Shown here piece after piece: positions 20,162 to 30,910 of a stretch of DNA of 64,000 nucleotides. The notes under the pieces are model-generated. The model did not search any database and had not been told where the DNA came from. It saw only the letters and a list, made by a program, of their open reading frames with translations. Source of the DNA: Pomphorhynchus laevis (lineage: Eukaryota; Acanthocephala; Palaeacanthocephala; Echinorhynchida; Pomphorhynchidae); contig WNNJ02000486.1 of NCBI GenBank assembly GCA_012934845.2, forward strand, positions 1 through 64,000, written 5' to 3'. Numbering within the stretch: position 1 is the stretch's first letter; each line of letters begins with the position of its first letter. The translations under genes were made by a program, and so were the position numbers.

Positions 20162-23053
20162 TCAGATGGGATCGGATTTGTCGTTTGAAGCACTGCAGGG
20201 AAGTTGATTGGCGTATATGAATGGGCAGATGATTCCACGATAGAGGAGCACCACCAGGAAGGAGCGGAGTCCAAAGGAGGTAGAGTAGTTTGGGACATGT
20301 AAAAGAAGGGAATTACAGGAACGCAAGGAACAGTAAACAGGACGGGAATTATCAAGAAAAGGAAGGTTGAGAAATGAAGGGGTATGAAAAGTTACAAGGC
20401 GGAAAGCAACGATAAGAAGACGAATTTGAACACGACAATAAATTGTAGGCAAATCGAGAGAAGCAAGATGGTAGGATGTGTGATCAAAACGACGAAGACG
20501 GAGGAGAATTCGGACAGCTGCGTTGACGATGCGTTGTAGGGGAAGAAGAGTGGATTTAGGTGAGTTGGAAAATAGACTAAGACAATAATCGAGTCTAGAA
20601 AAAAGGAGAGATGATATGAGAGTCATACAAGAAGGGAAATCGATCAATCTACGAACTTGACGGAGGTTGCGGAGTATCAAGGTAGATGAGCGTACTTTAT
20701 CTCTAACGAAAGGTTTAAGTGAAAGTCGGTTGTCAAAATGGAAGCCTAGGAAAACGAGATTATCAACGATAGGAAGAATTGTAGAATTTAATGATACGGA
20801 GGGAGGTTCGAAGCCGAGGCGTCGAGGTAGGATCCACATAATTTTGGATTTATCAGGATTCAGAGAAAGGCGAAGGGAAGAAAGATGATTGGAAATTGAG
20901 ACAAGACAGTCGGAAGCAGAAACACTAAGATCGCGAATACGATAAACAGGTGCATGAGCATAGATGAGAATGTCATCAGCATATTGCATAACATGGAAGT
21001 TAAATTTATGAGAAATCGAAGACAAATCACCAAGAAGAAGAGAGAAAAGTATAGGGCCTAATACGGAGCCTTGCGGAACACCGGACGGAATGGACGAAGG
21101 ATGGGAGAGAGAAGAGTTAGAATATACGCGAAATGTACGGTTTGATAGATATGAAGAAAACCATGATACAGTGGGTAAAGAGAAGCCATAATCATGACGA
21201 AGGCGATGGAGAAGAATCGAGTGATCGACGATGTCAAAAGCAGACGATAGATCAAGAGAAACTATGACACTACATAATTTATGATCGCGCGATATGAGTA
21301 AGTCGTTATAAACTTTAAGACATGCAATTTCGGTAGAGTAATTAGAGCTAAAAGCGGCTTGGAAGGGAGGAAATAAGTTAGAGGAATAGAGATATGTATT
21401 AACTTGCTTAAGAACGAGACGCTCAAGGAGTTTAGAGAGGGTTGGGAGAAGTGAGATTGGACGGTACGAAGATGGTAGTGAAGAGTCGAGAGATTGCTTT
21501 TTGATGATAGGACGAACAGTGGCGCATTTCCAGATGGAAGGAAATGTACAGCTACGGATGGACGAGTTGAACAATGTGGTTAGGAAGGGTAAGATAAAAG
21601 TGCAGATATTTTTAAGTAAGTGAGTGGGAATTGGGTCAGAAGGAGAGGTTTTATTAGGTAATGACAGCAGAACCGAAGAAACTTCATCAGACGAAACGGG
21701 AAGAAGGTGGAATAGTTCTGGGAGGGAAGTATTTAAAGATAAGAGTGGGTACAAGGGGGCTATGGGTAGTAGGGAAAGTAAATTAGATAGCTTAGTTTGT
21801 AGATAAGAAGAAAATTCATCACGATTTATATTACAAGGGGTAGATGATCGTGAAAGAATTGTGTTTAAGATTTTCCAATGAGATTTCGAGTTGGAAGATG
21901 ACTCGAGTTGATTTCGCCAAAAGAGAGTACGTTTAGTACGTATAAGAATGAGATGTGAACGGCGTTGAGAAAAGTAGGAATCACGAAGATTTGGAGGGAG
22001 TGAGTTGGGTGAACGTTTAAGAAAGCGTTTATACATACAAAAAGAGTGACGGAGTCGACGCTTAGAAAGACTACAGTCAGAATCGAACCAGGGAGCATGG
22101 CGCAAGCGCTGGGAACGTCGAAGTCGACTAGGTAGAAGGTTATTGAGGATCGACGTAAGTTCAGAATCAAACAGAATGCAGAGATCATCGGGAGAGAGAT
22201 AGTTAAGAGGAAGTGAAAAGAGTGAAGAATTGAGTAAGGATGTGCAGAGAATAGGGATATCGAGAAGCTTCCAGGGTCGACTTGGTGTAGATAATGATAA
22301 AGGCGGAGAAGGAGGATGGGGACGAGTAAGAGTAAGAGTGACAAGGAAATGATCGGACAAACCAGGATCAGTAATTGACAAGGAGGTATAGTCATTGAAG
22401 CAGTTAGGAACAGCAATGATGTCGAGAGCACCGCCGAGAATATGAGTTGGGCTTGTTGAAAGTAATTTATAGTTAAAATCAGAAAAAAGATTAGTTAAAG
22501 TGATAGAGTCAGAGTCAGACGGGCGATCAAGACGAATGTTAAAGTCACCGAGAACAAAAGAAGGAGTATAAGACAATGAACAGTGAGACATTAGATCTGC
22601 AAGGTCGTTAAAGAAGATACGTGATGGGGCAACTGAACCTGGACGGTATACAATCACAAGTTCCAGAGGGAAAGGCGTTGATAATCTGCATATGAGTAAT
22701 TCGAACGAGGTGTAACGGATGTTAACGTTGATTTTACGTAAAGACATTGGGTGACGAGCAATGGCAACAATACCGCCATGGTTAGACGCAGTAGATGTAT
22801 GAGATGTAATTTGACGAGCTGATTCAACTAGAGAACAACCAGAGCGACATAGACGACGAATAGCAAGATCGTTGGAGTCAGTGTGCCAGGATTCGGTAAT
22901 GCAGAGAATATCGATAGATAATTGATCGAAGATATCGAGAAGCATATCAGCTTTATGAAGAATGGAGCGAGTATTGAATAGACTAAGACGAAAAGTATGC
23001 TTAGGAGCGAGATCGACTAGCGAAGAAGACAAGGGGGAGAGATGGGACGCCAT
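20162..23053 (-). CDS. LINE ORF2: endonuclease and reverse transcriptase
   Basis: 963 residues, uninterrupted. The N-terminal apurinic-type endonuclease shows NTRS (27-30), TESWH (53-57), VYRPG (135-139), GDFN (169-172) and SDH (233-235). The RT shows SSYRPISLLPTLSKLLERLV (about 528-547), motif A SLDLSSAFD (599-607, Asp601), motif B SGVPQGSVLGP (657-667) and motif C YADD (691-694). All catalytic residues are present. The protein nicks target DNA and reverse-transcribes its own RNA there. Its ATG overlaps the end of ORF1 by 37 nt, suggesting coupled translation. The wording of motifs A-C fits the CR1/L2/Daphne group. The 188-codon frame at 21865-22431 is a shadow. Confidence 0.93.
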   Translation of the reverse strand: MASHLSPLSSSLVDLAPKHTFRLSLFNTRSILHKADMLLDIFDQLSIDILCITESWHTDSNDLAIRRLCRSGCSLVESARQITSHTSTASNHGGIVAIARHPMSLRKINVNIRYTSFELLICRLSTPFPLELVIVYRPGSVAPSRIFFNDLADLMSHCSLSYTPSFVLGDFNIRLDRPSDSDSITLTNLFSDFNYKLLSTSPTHILGGALDIIAVPNCFNDYTSLSITDPGLSDHFLVTLTLTRPHPPSPPLSLSTPSRPWKLLDIPILCTSLLNSSLFSLPLNYLSPDDLCILFDSELTSILNNLLPSRLRRSQRLRHAPWFDSDCSLSKRRLRHSFCMYKRFLKRSPNSLPPNLRDSYFSQRRSHLILIRTKRTLFWRNQLESSSNSKSHWKILNTILSRSSTPCNINRDEFSSYLQTKLSNLLSLLPIAPLYPLLSLNTSLPELFHLLPVSSDEVSSVLLSLPNKTSPSDPIPTHLLKNICTFILPFLTTLFNSSIRSCTFPSIWKCATVRPIIKKQSLDSSLPSSYRPISLLPTLSKLLERLVLKQVNTYLYSSNLFPPFQAAFSSNYSTEIACLKVYNDLLISRDHKLCSVIVSLDLSSAFDIVDHSILLHRLRHDYGFSLPTVSWFSSYLSNRTFRVYSNSSLSHPSSIPSGVPQGSVLGPILFSLLLGDLSSISHKFNFHVMQYADDILIYAHAPVYRIRDLSVSASDCLVSISNHLSSLRLSLNPDKSKIMWILPRRLGFEPPSVSLNSTILPIVDNLVFLGFHFDNRLSLKPFVRDKVRSSTLILRNLRQVRRLIDFPSCMTLISSLLFSRLDYCLSLFSNSPKSTLLPLQRIVNAAVRILLRLRRFDHTSYHLASLDLPTIYCRVQIRLLIVAFRLVTFHTPSFLNLPFLDNSRPVYCSLRSCNSLLLHVPNYSTSFGLRSFLVVLLYRGIICPFIYANQLPCSASNDKSDPI

Positions 23054-23514
23054 CGAATTTTTGGCCTTGTGTGAAGAACGTGAAAATTTCCGTTGATTTT
23101 ACGTATAGATAAGGATGACTCGCCGTTTGTTTCACGTCGATGTTTTTCAATGCGAGCTAAATTGAGCTGGGCAATATCAGAAGGGGAGCGGTCAGGAAAG
23201 ATACGGCAAGTAGATGAAGTGGTAAGAAGTTTAAAACGTTGGGAGAGTACCGAAGAGGCATGTGAACTATGTCGGAAAACGATTTTTAAGAGTGGAGGAC
23301 TGAGATGATTTGATTTAGTGGATTTGTTTAAACGAATAAAGGATACAGGAGCGATATTATTGAAGAGTGATGGGTTATCATCAGGAAGAATGGTTGCTAG
23401 GATAGACCTGAAAGCAGATACATCATCATCGAGGCGAGATTGTGGAGAAGCAGATTCGGAAAGCTTTAAGTTTGATATTGTTTTATTGATGCCTCTTTCA
23501 AAATTCCAAATTTA
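23017..23514 (-). CDS. LINE ORF1, 5'-truncated
   Basis: About 165 codons without an ATG, ending at TAG 23019-23017 and overlapping ORF2 by 37 nt in another frame. It includes PPLLKIVFRHSSHASSVLSQ and RIEKHRRE, resembling the RNA-binding ORF1 proteins of CR1-like LINEs (PRPLKVVF-type block followed by a basic helix). A stop two codons upstream of the open stretch marks foreign flank, so the 5' part was never copied. Confidence 0.65.
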
Positions 23515-23520
23515 AAATTA

Positions 23521-24759
23521 TTACAATTATGCAGGGATATCTATTAGTTACTAAACCTTTCGGTATCGGCAAAATTAAAAAATAATGCTGCATACAAAAA
23601 TTTAATGTAATTAAAGAAAAGTTAGGAGTGTTAAGTAACACTTTTCAATGGTATTATCGCATAGTGTCGATTGATACCAGAGTCAAGGGCATGTACAAGG
23701 CAAACAAAGACGTAGTAATCCTGCACATGGATGCCCGCACAATTATCAATAACAAAAGTTTAGGTTTGTAAACAGCCATTGAAATATTGTCAAACTAAGT
23801 TGCTAACCGAGCAAAGACAGTGTCCACATTAGAGGTTTCTCATTGCGTGGGTTGAATCAATTTCATGGATTGAATACTAACTTCTTGGATTCTATTAACT
23901 TTTAGTACGATTGTTAGGCGATCTGTGACGGAGTTGTAAATATATTTTAATGAAAATCGAAAACTGTAAAAAGAGCAAGCACAGCTACTGTGAAAGATAA
24001 AAAATTTGCATACGGCACATCATTATAAGTATATACCTTAATTGACAACTATCAAGAGTTTGCTATATTCAATTGAAATTCTGTTAATCCATCCTGGACC
24101 GTCAGAAAACAGCAATACTTTAAAAAGACCTTATATCACCGTCAAAAATATCGCTCTTAGTCGTCGCATTTGGAACCTTACCGCCTTTGTTCTTACTGTA
24201 TCAAGGACCATCTTGATGACAATAATACCACACGACACGTGTAGTTTCAGCTAAATTCGACAGATTTGGGATCCAACATCGAGCTCTCATTGCGGCATAG
24301 CGCAAACTTTATAACTATTATTTTTCTATTTTAGTTTGTAGAAGATTGTAAGGATAATAGCGTACCAAGAAAATATCGCGAATTAAGTTTTTTTTACCAA
24401 TTACTTGAGACAAATAACGAGGTTGTTCGAGTATTAAATTGATTGAACTATCGACATATTTCCTTTAATTTAATCAGAAGATCCATTAAACAATGAAAAT
24501 AATGCATAATCTCGCCTCATAACTCAACAGTTTGCTTGGAATGAATAAAATAAAAAGATTTTCATGAACCTAATAGTGTGTTGGCAATTAAATATTTCAA
24601 TTACAATATTTAAGAAGGCATAAGCATTGCTTTGAGCTGTCCTCATAATGTACGAGATTTTTCAGAAACAAGTTAATATTGACAATGTTAAATGCCTTAA
24701 ATAGACTTATTTCTTTTCGGTTTGTTTAACCCCTTTTCGACATTAGACAGAAAGAATGT
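23521..24759. other. Spacer between two LINEs, no gene seen
   Basis: No coding region is recognised. A frame at 24042-24254 is open for 70 codons but matches nothing I know. Composition is ordinary. Confidence 0.35.
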
Positions 24760-24784
24760 AAGTATAAAAGCATAAAGAATGTAA
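24760..24784 (+). repeat. Target-site duplication, left copy
   Basis: A 25-bp sequence beginning AAGTATAAAAG and ending AGAATGTAA, identical to 29096-29120. The two copies bracket the LINE at 24785-29095. Confidence 0.85.
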
Positions 24785-27700
24785 GTTTTAGCTATCTTGA
24801 TAACATACAATTTATCACTTAGCTTACTTTTAGTTTATTTTCTTTAAAAAAATTTTGGTTATTAAAATTCTTACAATTACATAACATACAATTACTAACT
24901 ACTTAACGAAATTCGCAAAAACAATATTCCAATGTTTTCTTTACTCTACATAAGTGGTCGATACAAGTATTATTTGTCAAATCTTAATATCTTTCTGTTC
25001 GATCGCAATTTATTTTTCTAGCAAGCAATCGAAAACTAATTGTTTGAACGCAAATATAGTAGACGTAAATTGCGATGTTTGAACAACCGTCTCAATTCTA
25101 AAGTCCGAGCAATCGGCTATGTGCGATAAGAAATTTATTTGTTGATATTGCAGCGCTTCGATTTTATTGCAAAATATCTCAAGGATCACACCGAATAATT
25201 CCGATATCATATTTGCTGCTGATACGTCCAGAGAATCCAATGATATTCACTTCGTCGGTTGGAGTTGTGCGGCACTCAAAGATGTAATTCGAACGAATGA
25301 TCTATCGAGTGAAGATTGTCAAACTATGCCATGTCACGATATTGTGTCGAATCATACCTATGATGGAGACCTGAGAGATACAAAAAACACCAGCCCTATA
25401 CTCCCAGATGACATGATATCGAATTTCACAATTAGTAAAATCATGTCTAGTCTGGGTATGGAAACTGAGTCGGAAATAGTAACTACCAAATAAGCTGTCA
25501 ATCATTGGCAAGTCACGATCCACATAGCCTACCTCACCTTCTCCCACGAAGCAATCAGATAGAAATGATATAGACTCTCATCGTATCGAAATTTCACATC
25601 AGGTTGCAATCGAGGGTGAACAGTCTAGAAAAGATTTTAGTGAACAGTCTAGGAAAGTTTTCAGTCAGATATTTTCTCAACGACAAATTGACCCACTAAA
25701 TAGTCACAGGTCATTCTTATCCAGCAAGTCTAATGAATCTTCCCGATATCGGTGTTTGATATTACGAACGTTCTTGAGTCGTCTGATGTGGCTCAAACTC
25801 GAGTGGACAATGATGTTGAACAATTCCAAAAAATATTGAGAGTTATTATTTTTCCAGAAGATCCCTATATTTCAGAAGTTCGCCCTTTTGCGATATTTAG
25901 GATAGGCCGTCGCAACAATCTTAAAGAACGTTTTCGTTTGATGAAAGTTGTCTTTCGTACATCCTAAGCGGTCCGTGAGTTGTTAAAATGCAGATCTAAA
26001 CTAAGGCAGTCCCCATTTCGATTGTTGACAGATGTCTTTCGCTGAGTGTTGTTTCTGGCGTGTTGCTCGAACTGAGCTAAATGCTCGGATAGAATCTGGA
26101 GAAACTGATCTGCATATTGTAAATTTTCGGGTAGTTCGGCGTCGTCCACGATTGAGATGGCCCCCGCTATGAAAACGTTTTCTGAGAATTGTAAGATAAG
26201 ACACAATGCGCCATACCGTAAAAACAACAAATGGCTCAAAGTGATATATTTGAACGTTCGAAGCGTTCTCAATAAGATGGATGAATTGAAGGTCATAGCT
26301 ACTTCTCATCATCCAAATATCATTGCCCTTAGTGAATCTTGGCTCTCTGACCTTGTTCCTGACAGCTTATTATCCATAGATGGATATAACCTGTTTCGTT
26401 GTGATCGATCTGGTCGAAGGTGAGAGGGTGTATTGCTATATTGCAGTTTAGGTATTGGTGCAGTGTGTTTGCATACGATACGTGATGCCAATGATATTGA
26501 GGCTTTATATCTCAAATTGTGCCTTGATCAGGTCAATTCTATGTATGTGCTAGTATTCTATCCTCCTCCTTTGGCAAGTAGCGATGATTTAATAGAACTT
26601 ATTGAGCTCTGTGGTCAACAGAAAAATGCATAATCTTAGGATATCTGAATATTCCCTTAATAGATTGGGACTCTTTTACGTCTCCTAGTCGCATTGCATC
26701 GGACTCGGTTTTATTGAGTGTTCTACACAACAGTGGTCTGCATCAGCATGCACGTGAGGCAACCCGTTTCACTAGCCAGTCGTCTGCCCAGCTAGACGTG
26801 TCTTGTCTTCGTTTAAGTCTGATATTACTCACATAGATTATCTTTCTGGACTGGGGATGAGCGATTATTGCGTATTGTCCTTTTCATTTAAATGCGCAAA
26901 CAATGTAACTTCGGTCAATCCCATTCAGGGTAAACCTCTGAACTTCTGGAAGGCCGATTTCGACGCACTTATCTACAGATTGAATCTGGTTAGGTAGCCA
27001 GATCCGTATATATGCGGAATTAACGAGGCTTGGTATGTTTTTGAGAGCACACTCTATAACTTACTAATATTGAGTTATCCCAAGTTTAAAACACAGGGAA
27101 GTTTGTCTTTGGTTTGATGGGCTTCTCCGGTATCACTCACGCGCACGTAAACATGCGGGATTTCATTTCGTTGTGGACAACAATCTTATGAGTCATTCAA
27201 ACAAATTAGGAATAGATTTACCACTCTCAAGAGGACGAAGCGTCGTCAGTTTGAGGAGAAGCTGAGTTCTATGGATGGCAAGGCTCTATTCTCTTACATT
27301 CGCAAAATCAGGGGCTCGAATATTCCACTAGAATCGTGGAGGGATGATTCTCAATGTGATGTCACGTGTAAAAGTGTCATGGCAAACTTATTTGCCCGGG
27401 AGTTCTCATGATGTTTTTCTCTTCACGGACATTGTGTAGTTCTGAATCAGAAAAAGGTTCAGATGCATTCGACCGATCTAATCTGTCGTTTTGTACAAAA
27501 TATGTTTTAAAGCTTCTCTGTAAATTAAAACCGAACATCGCTGCCGGTCCGGACGGACTTCCCTCAATTCTTTTGAATAAAGTTGCTCCTCAAATATATT
27601 CATATGTTTCCGTATGTTTCAGTTTTCTATTCTCCAATTTCGAATTCCTTCGCGTTGGAAAGAGTCCATTGTAGTTCCAGTGCATAAAAAGGTAGATCGA

Positions 27701-29095
27701 CAAGTGTGTAAGAGCTATCGCCCAGTAGCCTTGACATGTATTATTTGTAAGTTGCTTGAAAAGCTAATAGTCAAAAACATATCATCTGATTTGGAAAGCA
27801 ACTGTAAACTCACCGACTCACAACACGGTTTCAGAATAAATAGATCACCAGTAAGTAATATTTTAGTTTCTTCCAACTCATGGCAGTCTTAATTAGATGG
27901 ACGAGTTCAATCTAATGTACTATTTCTCTTATGCTGTTGATTCAGTTCCGCGTGATCGCCTCATTCACAAATTGAGGTCAATTAGTGTTTGTCCTATGTA
28001 TGTCGCCTAGATTGCAAATTACTTAAGTTCACGCTCTTTCAAAGTACGTGTAGGTGCAGATATGTCCACCTCATTCGCTATTCATTCTGGCGTTCCACAT
28101 GGTGCTGTTATCTCCCCACTTCTTTTTATTGTCTATATCAATGATCTCCCATATGTAAATCGTTCTGATGTCGTTATGTATGCTGACGATATTAAGATAT
28201 GGCGGCGTATTAGAGACGGAAGGGACATTAAGATCCTTCAAGATGATCTGACATGTCTAGAAAAACGGTCGGCGGAGAATGGTTTGAGGGTTAACCCCTC
28301 TAAATGTGCGCATATGTCCATTGGTTCTTCACTAAACTCATCGTATCAGATAGGTTCGATTCAGATGGGCCGAGTGAGTGAATTCAAGGATCTTGGGGTG
28401 ATGATGACCAGTAGCTTAAAAACTAATCCCCACACTAGATATATTTGTAATCGAGGCTATCGTATTTTACGGATGTTTTTCAAATATTTTGATCGGATAA
28501 GTCCATCAATGTTCAAGCGACTATTTTGCTCTTATATTCTACCCATCCTTGAATAGGTTTACCTGCAACTTATCCATAGACTTTAAGATAATCCCGTGAT
28601 ATTGAGAACTTGTTACGTAAAAGGTCACGAATGATTCCGAATTTCTCCAATTTGAGATATGCTGAACGTTTGACATATCTACGTGTCGGCACATTTAAAT
28701 ATCGCAGATCGGCTATTGATTTGTCAACTACAGTCAAAATTATCAACTACAGTCAAAATTGTTTTCGATGGCTTTGGTGGTCTCTCTAGCTTATTATCCG
28801 TGAATGATAGACGAGAAACTCGTGGACATGTGTAAAAATTAATAAAGCCAACTACAAGAATTTCTGTGCACTATTGATTTGCAACCAGGGTAATTAACGG
28901 ATGGAATGCACCAAAGTGCCTTGATATCTCTAGTAGTATATCTAGTGATGCTATCAAGAAAGCCATCGAAGCCGAGAGAAGGAATTTGCGACTAATATTT
29001 GATTAATTGTTTTGTTGATTTTTTTATTTTTATTTTATCATGTTTTGTAAGCGACACGAGCGTGTAGCTCATTTGATTCTGTTTTTTATAATAAT
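24785..29095 (+). mobile_element. CR1/Jockey-like LINE with perfect target duplication
   Basis: A plus-strand LINE of 4.3 kb. Order: leader; ORF1 remnants (25167-25493 and 25752-25967, the latter with FAIFRIGRRNNLKERFRLMK); endonuclease from 26240 (VIYLNVRSVLNKMDEL, ALSESWLSD, then SDYCVLSF near 26860); RT from 27480 (PNIAAGPDGLPSIL, YRPVALTCIICKLLEK); motif B HGAVISPLLFIVYINDLP and motif C MYADDIKIWR in the 164-codon stretch 28062-28556; C-terminal part to about 29000; 3' hairpin ACACG-AG-CGTGT (about 29050); a short TAATAA-like tail. ORF2 has at least six frame breaks or stops, yet the flanking duplication is perfect. Confidence 0.85.
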
Positions 29096-29120
29096 AAGTA
29101 TAAAAGCATAAAGAATGTAA
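29096..29120 (+). repeat. Target-site duplication, right copy
   Basis: Identical over 25 bp to 24760-24784. It begins directly after the LINE's AT-rich tail. Confidence 0.85.
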
Positions 29121-29329
29121 AGTAATCACAAAAATACAATTTTTTAATTGTGTATTAGATTCGTTTCCATCACTGCGATATGCAGAAAAAGGACTTTTTA
29201 CTTAGTAATAAGAATTGTTTTTATTACATTTACAGGATACCCTCGTGGGCCCGCCGAGAAAATAAAAATAAAAAATGTATAAAATTGATTTCATCGTTTT
29301 GAAATTTTAAAGTCTTTCATAGCCCTTTA

Positions 29330-30910
29330 CAATTGGGCTCGTTGATTATCCATATCGTTGAAAGTTGAGAGACTCGGTGACTTTTTTTTCTCAAAAGTTA
29401 TTGAAACCTCTTTGACAATTAGCATTGATAGTTTCGTCCTTACGTATTTAATCCATTCAGATCTGAGCATCCAAGTTTCTTGTCTCAAAAAGGTAGCCGT
29501 CTCAAAAAGGATTGTATCCGGAACGGGTTTAAGATGTGGTTCTTTTGTCGCTTTTAGACATGTTTTCTTGCTAAGATCGTTAAGCTCATAACAATGATGT
29601 TGTGACGAACAAATGTAGGACCGTGTAATTTGCAGGAGAGAGCGTGTACCATGTTGTTGACTGAACAACAAGCACACAAATATTGACGAGTGGTATTGAC
29701 AAACTGTATCTGTTTGCCACTGCATTATGAAATTCCGTCGTGTTCAGCCACAGGTCATCAACTTATCCATATGTGGTTATCCAAGAAGACACTCCAGTTT
29801 GCGCTGCGTTTGTACAAATCGACTTCACGTCTTTTTCGGAATTTTGAATAAGATCAAGCTGTAGATTTCTGTTTTTCTCGAAATTTTCTTTTCTAACAGC
29901 ATCAAGTTTCTCTTTTAATTGTCGAGAATAGTCTTTTCGTTTTGCTCGTAAGCTGTGCACATTCGGTTAGAGTTATCGAATTCTGACGAACACTTTGGTG
30001 ACGCGTCACGAATACCCAGACCTCCTTGTTTTGGAGTAAGTGTTAAAAGCCTACACAGCTCTTAATCTAGGCTGTCTCGCCCCATAATTGATGGTACCGT
30101 CTCTTTCCATAACGTGTTCTGCCAACTTTTGAGTTGTAGTTAATCTTTCTTTGTAGTTCTCAAGACATAATTTTGTATACACTTTCTGAGTAACGTAAAG
30201 GCAGCGAAGGCATCGTAATGGGAAATTTCTTTTAATGCATCTGCAGCCTTTGTCCACTTCTGGATTTCATAGGATATCTGTTGTCGCGTACATTCATGTT
30301 GGCCAATGTAGCCGCCCAAATATTTGACACCATCTTGCCGTATTTGTATTCCTGCTTCTAGCATAGTTATGGAGCATTGCATGTTCCCTTAGTGATAAAG
30401 AAGGACACATTTATTCGGATTGTGATAGTATCCAATTGAGGGCCCGATACGATTTATTTCCTTCCATAACTTCCAGTTTATCCAATGATCCACAATAAGC
30501 ACCGTCATCGGCATATCAGCTTTGTACTACTTCTGGAACCAGTTTCTTATGTGATTTATCAGTGTTATAGCAACAGGCGCATATGCCGCCATTGACAAAA
30601 GATCACACTGTGTGAATCCCTCTTTTGATTCGATCACCAATCATGATACCGCCATGATAGCCGGTTTCTTGTACGTGTTATTGAGTATTGAGTATAATGA
30701 TGGGCATAGGTATTTTATGTTCGTTAAAGCTAATGATATGTTCAGTCGATTGAATGCATTGGATATATGTGACAGATAGATTCCTACTCCTAAAGTCTCC
30801 CCAAGGCAGGATTGGATGAGGTGATTTAGTGGCTCCATAATTGTGTAGAGATAGTGACTCATCCAAAACTTTGTCAAGACTTATTTTACCAATCCAACCC
30901 AAGGCTCTAT
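29330..30910 (-). mobile_element. Decayed RT element, NAFNxLNR type
   Basis: On the minus strand a motif A piece reads SHISNAFNRLNISLALTNIK (about 30760). Then come a GPSIGYYHNPNKCVLLYH region (about 30400), a linker with GVKYLGGYIG and EIQKWTKAADALKEIS (30140-30382), GGLGIRDASPK (about 30010), a zinc-like SFNMVHALSCK region (about 29660) and a C-terminal EPHLKPVPDTILFETATFL (about 29530). This is the same family as 5380-8270. The RT fingers are missing at the right end, where LINE sequence begins. No YADD box is legible and there are several frameshifts. Confidence 0.7.

Larger units (their letters stand above)
20045..23520 (-). mobile_element. CR1/L2-group LINE, 5'-truncated, ORF2 intact
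   Basis: This minus-strand LINE has an ORF1 3' part (23017-23514), a complete ORF2 (20162-23053), a short 3' UTR with a perfect GCGTAC/GTACGC hairpin (about 20098-20114) and an (ATT)n-type tail at 20051-20075, as usual for CR1/L2. ORF1 is open at its 5' edge with no start codon, so the copy is truncated there. No clear target duplication is seen. It is the youngest-looking element in the window and a likely source for the related tails at 11330-11730 and 36440-36640. Confidence 0.9.

Noticed and set aside
21865-22431. 188-codon minus-strand frame
   Set aside because: It is an out-of-frame shadow inside the intact LINE ORF2.
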